Shown here: positions 11,924-24,200 of the stretch, piece by piece | Position numbering within the stretch: position 1 is the first letter of the stretch | How the letters are laid out: every line of letters starts with the position of its first letter | Source: Onthophagus taurus | Taxonomy: Eukaryota; Arthropoda; Insecta; Coleoptera; Scarabaeidae | NCBI RefSeq assembly: GCF_036711975.1 | Contig: NC_091968.1 | Coordinates: 3,410,001-3,474,000 of the forward strand | Length of the DNA: 64,000 bases | Reading direction: 5' to 3' | The notes under the pieces: model-generated | Databases searched by the model: none | What the model saw: the letters and a program-made list of their open reading frames with translations, nothing else | What the model was told of the DNA's origin: nothing | Made by a program: the position numbers and the translations under genes

Positions 11924-12246
11924 GTTGTGTAAATTATTGAACTAAAATGGAGACAAAAATAACGAAGTTTCAATATTAAAGAAATTGATGTTAGCGTAAT
12001 GTCAAATTCTTTTATATACTGAAATTGTCTGATAAAAACCAATCGGATCTCTCTTTTTATTTAAAATCATATCTTAGATATGTAAGAAAATTCACCGAAA
12101 GTTGTCATTAATACTATTTTTTTTTTGACATAAAATCAACATCAAAACAACTTAAATTAAAGAAATCTGCACTAAAATTGACGCTTTTTCATGTTAATCA
12201 AATAACTATTTCAAATTATTAACTTTTATTATTTGTTATTTTGGAA
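11924..12246. promoter_or_regulatory. shared head-to-head promoter region of genes 1 and 2
   Basis: Only 323 bp separate the two start codons, and I see no mobile element in it. A TATA-like box for gene 1 lies on minus at 12009-12016. No clear TATA is visible for gene 2. It could be a bidirectional promoter; that is inference from spacing. Confidence 0.6.
12009..12016 (-). promoter_or_regulatory. TATA box candidate, gene 1
   Basis: TATAAAAG on the minus strand, 86-93 bp upstream of the gene 1 ATG. With a start site about 30 bp downstream it would leave a 5' leader of roughly 60 nt. Confidence 0.5.
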
Positions 12247-15200
12247 ATGGCAGAAAGAAAAAGCGTTTACTTTAGAGACGGTGTAAGTAGAGTTGATTTT
12301 GTCCTGGTTCAAAGCAAGATAAAATCGGAAGCTTTACGATTGCAAAATTATCGATTTATCGCCAATTTAAGAAAAATGGGATTGTTGGTTGAGCGAGAAA
12401 AAGGAGTTGTGAGTGTAACGCTTTAAGAAACGTTATGAAATTATTAATTTTGACTTTTTTTTAGAAATATGATGATTTTATTTTTATCAAATTGCATACA
12501 CCGGATTATGTTTTGAAACAAATCGCGGATATTCATGGTGTTGCTTTGACTTTTGAAAAGGATCGAACGGTTCCACATTATAATAATAATTGGTGGATTT
12601 TTAAAACTCCTGTTACAAGGAAGATTAACATGCAAGATCCTTTATTTAGTAGATGCTCGTAAGTATTAAAACAACATAATCCCATCATTAACCATCTCAT
12701 TTTGTTTCACCTTAATCTCCTCCATTTTAGTCATAAAGATTATACAGGGTGAGTTATTAGTATCCCTACGGTCAATAGTTACTAAACCGTTTGAAAAACA
12801 AAAAAATATTTTATACAAAAGTTGTTTGACTCACTACTTTTTATTAAGTAAAATTAGTACATAAATTTATTTAAACGGAACATCCTGTATATTTTATCAT
12901 ATTATGAATACAACTAAATTTGTTTATGTATAACCGTATATGTTACTATTTCACAGCGTTCATAGTTCCTGAGATATTCAATTGTTCTTCCAAAATGTGT
13001 CCATTACAAGATCTTTTTAAAAACGATATTTTATATTAAAACGAAATTAGATACAATATACAGTGTGTTTAAAAAGCTCAGTTACTTTTGATGTTTTACA
13101 AAGGGCTTTTTCTTAAGTTTTTTAAATGGAACAGCCTGTATATTGTGTGCTAGTTGAATTGCTCAACAAGTTCCCTTTATTTAATGATAAGTATGTCATA
13201 CATGTCTAACTTTAATAGTTTTCCTGATATTAAGAATTTAAAGAAAAATGTGTAATATAATGTCATTATTGTACTTAAAAAACTGACAGAATGTAAATAT
13301 ACTCTGTCCTTTTTTTGTTTTTTCTTTTTTGTTTGTCTGTCATTTGTAAATCAGTAATATTATATTAAAATACAATAAAAAAAAAAACTTTAATAAATAA
13401 ATAATCAAAACGTGATAAAAATACAATTAAATGGCAGAACAATAAATCCCTTTTTTAATTACTCAATTATTTGAATAAAACGCAGCAACAAACTATAAAC
13501 AATTACTAAACGTTGCTCAAGAAGTAGGTATTAATTTAATTAATACTTAGAAGTTGTTCAAAATGCCACCCATTTTCTCTTCTACAAGCATTAATGCGCT
13601 GTATATAAGATCTTGAGATATCTGTTAATATGTGCATCTTATTTTCTCTAAAGTCGTAAATTATATGGCAGAACAATTGCATATTTTATTACTTACATTT
13701 TTTTAAATATCATAAAGTATCAAGTCGCGTTAAAATCTGGTATGTCGGAGCAAAATTATTTTACATTATAAAATATTAATCAAATAATAAAAGGAAGAAC
13801 AAAAAAAACGAATATAACGTTAAGTACAATAACGCATATTTTATTACACATTATTCTTTAAATTCTAAATACCAGGAAAACTACTAAAGTTAGATATATG
13901 ACATACTTATCATTAATTAAAGGTAACTTGATGGGCAATTCAACCAGCACACAATATACAGGCTGTTCTGTTTATGAAAAAGCTATTTGGAAAACATCAA
14001 AAGTAACTAAGCTTTATGAACACCTGTATCTACTGGCTTTGACTATTATTTGACATAGTTTCAAAGCAAAACTGAAAAAAATGTCATTTTTACATCGCTT
14101 TTAAAAAGATGCTGCAATAGACACATTGTTGAAAAACAATTGAATATCTCAGGAACTATGAACGCTATGAGTTAGTAACATATACGATTGTATAAACAAA
14201 TTTAACGCTATTCATAATATGATAAAATGTATAGGGTGTCCCATTTAAAAAAATCTATATACTTTCCGTTACGCTTAAATGGAACATCCTGTATAAGTGA
14301 AAATAATTTTACGTAATAAAAAGTGGTGAGTCAAACAACTTTCGTTTAAAATATTTTTATCATTCTCAAACGGTTTAGCAACTGTAGTCCGCCGGGATAC
14401 TAATATCTCACCCTGTATAGTGAATTTCACTTAAGATGCAATATACAAAAATACACGCAAAAATGTTACAGGGCATTGTGTTAAGGGTACAATTTGCTAT
14501 AACTTTTGTTGTAAAAGTTATTCCAAAAATATATGTATTTCCCTAGAAACCAGGGCACCTATTTATTTTGTCCCACATAAAATGCAATATTGCAATCATG
14601 CACCAGTCACTCGTATTAATGAAGTGGGGAACATACGTTTAATTCTGGATACTGTCACTTATAGCGTTGTTTTCGATTATAGAACCCATTTTGGCCATGT
14701 TTTGAGTTGTCAGTTTGACTGGTTTGGCCAAGTTTGACATAGTAATATTTTTGATTGCATGTTTGTATTGTGTATAGAGGAAGAGTTGCTAGCGATTTGA
14801 AGAAAGAGCGATTTGTTATTGTTGCTTTATAATAAGTACTTCGATTGATGTTATAATCAGCCATGGGGAAGCAGCATTGGATAAATACAATAAAATTAAC
14901 CCTTCCTCTGTAAACCTGGGTATTTCCTGTCCGACCTACAACTGTTTAGGCAAATAATTTCCTCATTTCATATAAAAAATATGTATGCAAAAATTAATTT
15001 TTCGATAATTTTATGATTGATTTATCAAGTTGAAGGTTTCGAACATTATCATGAATTGTTTATAAAAATTTGTGAGTGCATTAACAGTATGAAAAAACGA
15101 CCGAACCCGAAAGACCCATCTTTACAGACGGAAGGGGCTAAAAAACCGTTTACAGACGAAGGGTTAAAAGGAAACGATGTGGTATAAATAATATTAAAAA

Positions 15201-18200
15201 AATTAAAGAATAAAGTCTTTGTTATTCATTTAAAGACTTTTTAATACACCCTGTACCAAATAACAACTTAATACCTAGTCATGTTTTTTCGATGTTTTCT
15301 TTTTTGGAAAACATTGTAAACGACAAAATTTAAATGTGTTTAAAATTTTGTACAGTTTGTAAAGTTTTGTCGCCGAGCAATGTTTTCGTAAAAAAAACAT
15401 CGACAAAACTTTCAAATAACAAATTTAATTTATATTTCCCGCCTGCCTATAATTTCAGCGCTGTAGGTGACAGTATCCAAAACTAATTGCGCATTTCAAT
15501 CAAACGTTTATAGTTGCCTATCTATATAACAAATATATTATATCTAATCTATGATTGCAATATAATTTGACATTACAGTAAAACCGCGATGTAACGGATC
15601 AATACGGGGAACGCAGTGTCCGTTATAGCTCAATAAAAATATACAACAATCTAAAATAACAAATAAAACGAGACTAGCACTAGAACTAACACTAGACATA
15701 GAACTAGAAACATTCCATTTAGCCGTGCGTCTCTTAAGACGGCTAAACCTGAATATTTCTAGTTCTAGGTCTAATGTTAGTTCTAGTGACAGTGGTAGGT
15801 AACGATAAGATATCACTATGTTACATATTTTTATTGCACTAAAACTAGAACTAACCCTAGACTTAGAACTAGAAAGTATCGTGCGTCTGAAGATGCACGG
15901 CTAAACTCGAATGTTTCTAGATCGAGGTGTAGTGTTAATTCTAGTTTTACACTAGCACTGTCAGTAGAACTAACACAAGACCTAGAACTAGAATCATTCG
16001 GGTTTAGCCGTCTTGAGAGACGTGCGGCTAAACCCGAATGTTTCTAGTTCTAGGTCTAGTGTTAGTTCTAGTAATAGTGGTAGGTAGCGGTAGTTAGCAT
16101 AAGATATCACTATATTGCTTGTTTTTATTCTACTATCACTAGAACTAACACAAGACCTAGAACTAGAATCATTCGGGTTTAGCCGTCTTGAGAGACGTGC
16201 GGCTAAATCCGAATGTTTCTAGTTCTAGGTTTAATGTTAGTTCTAGTGACAGCGATAGGTAGCGGTAGTTAGCATAAGATATCACTATATTGCATATTTT
16301 TATTGCACTATCACTAGAACTAACACCTAGAAATAGAATCATTCGGGTTTTTCCGTCTTGAGAGACGTGCGGCTAAATTCGAATGTTTCTATTTCTAGGT
16401 CTTGTGTTAGTTCTAGTTTTGCACTAGTACTGTCACTAAAACTAACATAAGTATTGCGAGTTATATGAAATTCCCGGTATAGGTACTTCACTCATTCACC
16501 TTAATTCTCATGTATGAAAACATTAATCTTAAAATGTAGTCCTTTGATTGCAGTATGTAGTGAGTATCTAGTTTTCGGTAGTAGTATCTAATCTTTTAAA
16601 AAAAAAGTAGCAAATTTAATTAAAAAAACTTAAAATAGTTTACTACATTATTTTAAATCTTAATTACAAAAATATCTTTTTAGCGAATCTGTAAGAGGCG
16701 AACAAAATAGTACATACACATCATCAGAAAGAATAATGTTAACATATTTCGTTTTGGTTCGAACTGAGTATGGATCACTTCCCGATGAATACGGTTTATT
16801 AAATTTACTTGCCCATAAAAATTTTGATGATGCTTATCCTTTACATGACGGTAAATGGCAATGGGATAATTACGGGCCCTTAAACGATCGACAAGTAATT
16901 TTTTTAATTATTTTTGGTACCGTATTATTTAAAAAATATTTTTGTTAACTAGATTTTGTGTAAATTTTGGGCAAACTGGCGTCACTTTTACAAAGACCAA
17001 CCAACCCATTTGATCTACAAGTACTATGGGCCGGAAATCGCTTTTCATTACGCTTGGTTAGGTTATTATACAATAATGTTACTTCCGGTTTCAATTCTGG
17101 GTTTGATTGTGTTTGTCGTGAGTCTTTTTAGAATGTTCATTGATGATATGGAAAGAATTAGAATGTAAGTTTTTATACAAAGAATATCAATAACTATTAT
17201 CACCTTTAATTTCAGTGAAGATATTTGTAATGACACTTTGGATTTATGCCCACCTTGTGTAAACGCAGCTTGTCTTCCACAAAAAATTTACAAATTTTGT
17301 AAAGAAGCCATGATAACTTATCTTACAGATAATGATTTGAGCATATTATTTGCTTTTATTATTGTTATTTGGGGTAAAACAATTTTGAGATAGATTATTA
17401 TTAAAAGAAATTTAGATTTTTTATTAATATTTTAGCATCAATTTTTTTGGAGTTATGGCAAAGAATCGAATACACATTACGTTATAGATGGAATTTACTT
17501 AATGTGAAACCCGACATCGATGAACGGTTTGGAAATTTCTTTGTTTTGTTATTAAATAATAGCTAATTTTTTTTTCAGCCCGGAATTTAAAGAACGAACG
17601 AAAAACTACGTTCGAATAAATCAATATACTGGTCTTAGCGAAACTTATTACCCTATCAAGTATCAATTAAGACAATATGCGATTTCAGCTGTATTCTGTT
17701 TAATATGTGTAAGAAATTTTTAATTTTAAATGAACATAATTTCGTAATTTGGAATATAATATTATTATCTTTCAGATTGCCTTTTTTATAGCAACAGTTA
17801 TGTGTATTCGAGCAACCGTTTATTTTTTTAGATACAGTGTGTATTTATCGGAATGGGAATTTGTAAGAGAATATGGTGATTTTGCTGTTAAAATGTATAG
17901 CGGCATGGCTACCGTTATTTTTATTAAACTCTATACTCCGGTAATTAACTTAATTATACTTTAAATTTAATGGTTGAATCCCAAATAATTGCATGTACTT
18001 TCTCTATGCATATTTAAAACGCTATCTTTTATCAAAAGCCGTTAATTCTCCACATCAAGAACTGTACTCAAGCAAACTTATCGAAACACTTGATTCTGTA
18101 TTATACAGGTGGTCCATTTAACGTGAGACAAGCGATTATCTCGAAAACGGTTCATTTTACATAAAAATGAACCAAATGAAAGTTGTTCTGTGCGAAGGGG

Positions 18201-21200
18201 GAAACCATATGACGATAACGTTTTTTGACCTTGACCTTATTTTCAAGGTTATATGAAGGTCACGGCTAATTTTCTAAATGGCACTCATGTTTTTGATTGC
18301 AAAATCTGAATCTATGCATAAAAGTAAAATAATTAAAAAAAAAAAAAAATTACCGTGTGGTTTTGTCAGTACGATTTCGAAACAAACTTTTGTAGATAAA
18401 ATCTAAATAATTTTGTTATTTAAATAGTGTTTGTTTATAAAAAATTGATTAAACTATACTATTAATCAACAAGTACAAAATTTATAATAAATGTTCAAAT
18501 ATAGAATATAGAAATATAGAAGTTGTATTACAACATGATATAAAAATTTTATGTGTAAGTGAACATTGGTTAAGAAAAGATAAACTTAATCTACTAGCAT
18601 TAAATAATTACTCTCTTGCAACTTGCAACATCGTTAGTAGATCCTTCTTTGTTTAGAACGTTTTAAAATATATTTTCTTGGATAATCTAATTACGTTTAA
18701 CGAAAAAAAAAAAAATATTGAAATAGTAGGAATCAAATTGACGAATTTACGAACTGTGACTTTAAATGTGTACAGATCACCGTCTGGTAATTTTAACAAT
18801 TTCATCTGTACATTGGAAAATGCTCTTACTGTTGTCATAAGAAACAAAAATAGATAGTATCATGTTATTTGGTGACTTTAATGTAAATTTTCGAGAAACT
18901 AAAAGATTGAGAGACTTATTGCAATCTTTTAACTTGAAACAAAAAGTTAATCAGCCGGCTCGTATAACGGCTATGTCACAAACATGTATTGACAATTTAT
19001 TTATGACGTCTAGTCATGAAAAGAAGTGGTCAACTTCAGTATTAAACCCTCATCTGTCAGATCATCATGCTATATTAGCAGCTCTTGAGGATAATAATTC
19101 TGCTGTACTGTCAATGTATAAGCGATGCTACAATACTTCCACTAAAATGAAGTTTGCCCAAAAAATAGAGAAAAATGATTGGAATTATTTAAGCACTATA
19201 GAGTCCGCACAAGAAGCTTTCTTCAATATCTACAGATATCATTTTAATGAATGCTTTACTTTAAAACAACAGGCGAACCCATCTAGGTCACTACCGTGGT
19301 TTAACAAAAGGCTACATTCTATGAAGGAAAAACTGGATAGACTTGATAAAATTATTGCTAATGCAACAAAAGCAACTGAATCATATGATATCTATAAAAA
19401 GTATAGAATGGAATACAGGTATGAATTAATGAAAACTAAACAAAAGTATAATGCAAACTACATTATGAATGCGAGAAATAAGTCTATAGCGGCCCGGCAG
19501 GTAATCAAGGGAAACATAAACTTATGTTCAAAACAAAAAATGAAATCTGATGTAAACGCTGAAGAATTGAGCATCTTTTTCACGCGTATACCGTTGGAAA
19601 TTGCATCATCATTGATGAGTGATGGTCCAAATAGCCCCAGTGATTACATGAACTGTGTAAAATCGAATGTTAATTCGTTTATACTGTTTTCTACGAATGA
19701 ATTAGAGATATTTAATACTATAATGCAACTCAATAATAGTCACTCAGAAGATTATTATGGTATGTCAACAAGCATTTTAAAATTTATTGCTTACATCATT
19801 GTTGAACCATTAAATATTATTATTAACAAATATTTTCAACAATTCATTTTCCTTAATGAGCTGAAAATTGCGAGAATATCTCCCATATACAAGAAAGGTG
19901 ATGTAAATGATCCTAACAATTTTCGGCCAATAGCTACCTTACCAATAATGTCAAAACTTTTTGGGCATCTGTTGGAATCGCGTCTTCTTGACTATTTGAT
20001 TATGAACAAGTCATTGATGGTTTTAATGAGTCAAAAAAAATTTCGGCAATAATGTTCTGCCTTACAAAGGCATTTGATTGTGTCAATCATAAGATACTGT
20101 TACAGAAACTGGAATATTATGGCATCAGACAACCCACGATAACAGTGTTTCAATCGTACTTAGAAAATCGAAGACAGGTGGCCAAGTTGGTAATTATAGA
20201 TCGAATATAAGAACGGTGGAAATCGGTATACCGCAGGGATCATCCATACATTATCGATAAGACGATAATGTATGCATATGACACAACATTGATAAATATA
20301 GTTGAAGAGCTACACGAAAATGAGGGTCTCAGTCAGAAGGTTGCATCAGATTGGTTTAAAACGAACAAATTTAAACTCAATGAAAATAAGACACACAAAA
20401 TTGATTTTGGTACTAAAACAAATAATAACATCTCCGCAGTTAAGTTACTGGGGCTGCAGTTTGAAAACTCTTTGAAATGGAATCTACAAGTGGATGTAAT
20501 AGGAACGAAACTTAGCTCAGTAGTTTACCAACTTAGAACACTTATAAGCCTAATAGATTTGCAAACAGTGATGGTGGTGTATTACTCGAATTTCCAGAGT
20601 GTGATGTCATATAGCATTCTGTTTCGGGGAAGTTCCAGGAGCCGAGGGTATACCTTTAAATCAGAAAAAAGCAGTAAGAATGCTATTCAAAGCTAATCAA
20701 CTAAAAAGTTGTAGGCCACTTTTTATAAAATCAAAAATAACGTCCGTTTACTTGTTGTACATTTATAAATGATTGATGTTCGTAAAAGAAAATCTAAATG
20801 GTATATTATGCCGAGAGGAGTTACAAACTACAGTACGAGAAATCAAAAATTGTTACAAATCCCTTACCATAGGCTTTCGACATGCCAACAATCTGTTTAC
20901 TACCAAGGAATAGGATTTTATAATAAATTGCGGGACGACATAAAATCCCTTTCACGAGAACAATTTAAATATGTCCTAAAATTACATTTTAGCAGCAACC
21001 ATACATGAATTCACGTACATTTCGTAATTGTCATTTATTAAAATTGTAAACATACTCTTGACGACCTGTAACTTTATGTTTTTTTGGGAATAAATTATTA
21101 TTATTATTCCCGATAAACATTATCCTTAAGGACGTTCCACAAAAAAAATCAAGAGGTGTTAAATCAGGTGATCTGGCAAGCCAGGAAATTGGAGCTCCCC

Positions 21201-24200
21201 TTCTAATCCATCGCCCATCATAATCACGATCTAAAGCTTCACGTGCAATATGTGAAAAATGTGCTGGACACCCATCATTTTGCAGTCACATATTTTGCGA
21301 GTTCTTTTTCTTGATTCCACATTTCCAGTGTTAGTGAAATCATTCATAACTCTGTAAAAGGTACTTCTCGAAGGCGTATTTCGATCAGGAAGACGTTCTC
21401 GATACAAAGCTATATTATCAGCAACTTTTCTGCCACTTTCTCCATAAATAAAAATGATTTCGACTTTTTCTGCCACACTTAGAGTATCCATGATTTAATG
21501 ACTTAGTTTAAACACTTTGCCTTAATGTAAAACGATGGAATGAATTCAGAGTTTGTTGCCAAGCAGTTTTTATGCAAATTTAGTTTTACCTGTTACATTT
21601 TAAAACAATTCAACCAATTAAGTCTCTGAAAGCGAAATTCTGTTATTCTATTATTCTATTATCAAATTGACAAAGGCGGAGAAATGTCGAAAAATCTTTT
21701 AGACCTCTTTCCAAAGGTATTTCCGACGAGCCAGATCACCCGATGTATCTCTTCTGGATTTTTTTTTATTGAGCATTATTAAATAGTATTCTAAGAATTA
21801 AGAACTAAAGACAATGTATCGAAGCGGGTAGGAAAATGTTTAAAAATGCATAAATCTTATATGTTCTTGCTAGATTATAAACGTTAGTTAATTGTTTTTG
21901 AAGAAGTTTCAATTTTTTTCAAAAGATGTTTTGCCGTTGTACTGGCAAAATCACACAGTAACATTTTTTTATTGAATTACTTTACTTTTATTCACAAATT
22001 AAGATTTTACAATAAAATATATAAGATGCCATTTAAAAAATTGGTGACCTTCATATAACCTTGAAAATAAGGTCAAGGTCAAAAATGTTATCGTCATAAT
22101 ATATGGTTTCCCCCTTCGCACAGAACAACTTTCATTTGGTTTATTTTTATGTAAAATGTGCAGTTTTCATGATAATCGCTTGTCTCACGGTAAATGGACC
22201 ACCCTGTATTTACCTGTAAACTTTGTTAGACAAGATCTGTTATCTTTTGGAATTATGTAAGACAGAAAGCAACGACCTCTCGATTTCCTAGCAAAATAAT
22301 GTGTAATAAGACCACCTACACTGACCCTGAAAAAATAGTTAATGCTTTTGCAGATCAATTCTCTAGAGCAGTGGTTCTCAAACTATGGTACGCGTACCAC
22401 TGATGGTACGCGAGAAGTTCTCAAGTGGTACGCAAAGCAGTTTATATTTGCATTATCATTATTGTTTTTTTTTGTTCAGTGGTACTATCTGATTTTTAAA
22501 ATAGCCTTAGTGGTACGCAAGGATATAAGTTTGAGAACCGCTGCTCTAGAGTATACACTGGTGTCTCTGCTTACAACATGGTTGATGTACACGTTACGTA
22601 TCCTTCAGTATTTGTTGCCGATTTCACTGAAAAACAGGTTTTTCATTTCCTAAAAAAGTTACCTAATAAATTTACTGTTGGTGATGATGATCTTCCTGCA
22701 TTTTTCATTCGTGATTACTGTGCAGTTTTTGCAGTCCAATTTCGTTGAAGTATTTAAACAGATTATTTATCCGCAGGTTCAGTCATTTGTGTCACCATAT
22801 CAACATGGGTTTATCAAGCGTTTACCAATCTCGCCGTGGTTACAGAGGTGATTTGTGAATCTTTGGATAGGGGCAGTCAGGTGGATGTGGTATACACTGA
22901 TTTTTCTAAGGCATTCGATATGATTCATCATGACGTCGTCTTGTATCAACTTAGTGCTTTTGCCTTATCTCCTAGGTTTATGAAACTATTTACCTCTTAC
23001 CTGTCGGGTCGTATAAATTATGTGATTACAACGGTTATGTGTCTATGGAGTTTACAGCTAGGTTTGGTGTTCCTCAGGGCTCAAATCTAGGCCCCCTACT
23101 ATTTGTTATCATCTTGAATGACCTTTTAGACAAATTCTATTCCGACCTATTTTTTCGGACCGTGATATTGTCAGTCTTCAGTCGGACTTGGACGTCTCGG
23201 TATAACCGTTTTCAGCTAACGATTAATGCCAATAAGTTCGGTGCCGTCAGTTTAACGCGCAAGCTGTCTCCTCTTCCATCTTCTTATTATATAGGAGGCG
23301 TTCTTCTTGAGAAACTATCTACAATCAAGCATCCGGGAGTTACTTTTGACCGCAAATTGTGTTTTGTACCGCACATTAAAGATGCAATATTTTCTACGAC
23401 GAGAAAGCTTGGTTTCGTTTTGCGCACCTCGCGTACCTGTTCTGACATCAGTGTGTACAAGTCTCTGTTTTTGACCTTTGTATTGTCCAAATTGGAATAT
23501 GGCTCTGTAATTTAGAAGGAGATTTCTGCAACGTCACAGCTTTTCTGCACTGGACGTGAGAAGAGATGACCAGTGTGTCAAGTTATTACAGAAGTTAGTG
23601 CAAGGTGAATTGGATTGTGGTTGTACCAATGAGTTTTATCTGAAAAATGACAGATCCAATATTTTAGCAAACTGCCCGGTGTAGAGGATGTGTAAACTAA
23701 CTAACAATAATAGTGTAGAAGTGATATTTGTTTTATAGCACGTGCTATTTCTTTTTTCTTGTAATATTGTCCTGTAGTTGATCTTTGTCGGGCAATAAAG
23801 TGAATCATTATCTTCAACAATCGTTCCTTTGTCTCATTATTATTTTATCATCTTTTAATTTGTGCTTAACGCATTTTCTTTTTATTATTCTTCGTTTTAT
23901 TAATCGTTGTTTCTTGAGGTTGTTATTAATAAGGCAATATCAGTATCAATGACCTGTAAAAATAAGAAAAGAATCAATTTCATTAACTAGATTATTATTA
24001 TTAATTGATAAATTTTTTTAGGTTGTTACAAAAATTTCTTTGTTCTTAACCGACAAAGAAGTTCATCGTACCAGAAACTCATATTTAAACTCCTTTATCC
24101 TAAAAAGTTTTGTAATGTCATTTTTTAATACTTACACGACGCTGTTTTATTACGCTTTTCTTAAGGTAAACTATAAAATAATTTGTTAAATAATTTTTTA

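Larger units (their letters stand above)
18106..22206. mobile_element. 4.1-kb TIR DNA transposon hosting a LINE
   Basis: Left end CAGGTGGTCCATTTAACGTG is mirrored by right end TAAATGGACCACCCTG, flanked by TA at 18104-18105 and 22207-22208. Inverted similarity extends at least 280 bp, including a block reading ACCTTGACCTTATTTTCAAG. Its own transposase survives only as a minus-strand relic at 21130-21491; most of the interior is a later LINE insertion. It sits in gene 2 intron 8. Confidence 0.8.

Noticed and set aside
12241-12246. Upstream TTG as start of gene 2
   Set aside because: Animal nuclear genes start at ATG; the ATG at 12247 has a good context and fits the paralogue N-termini.
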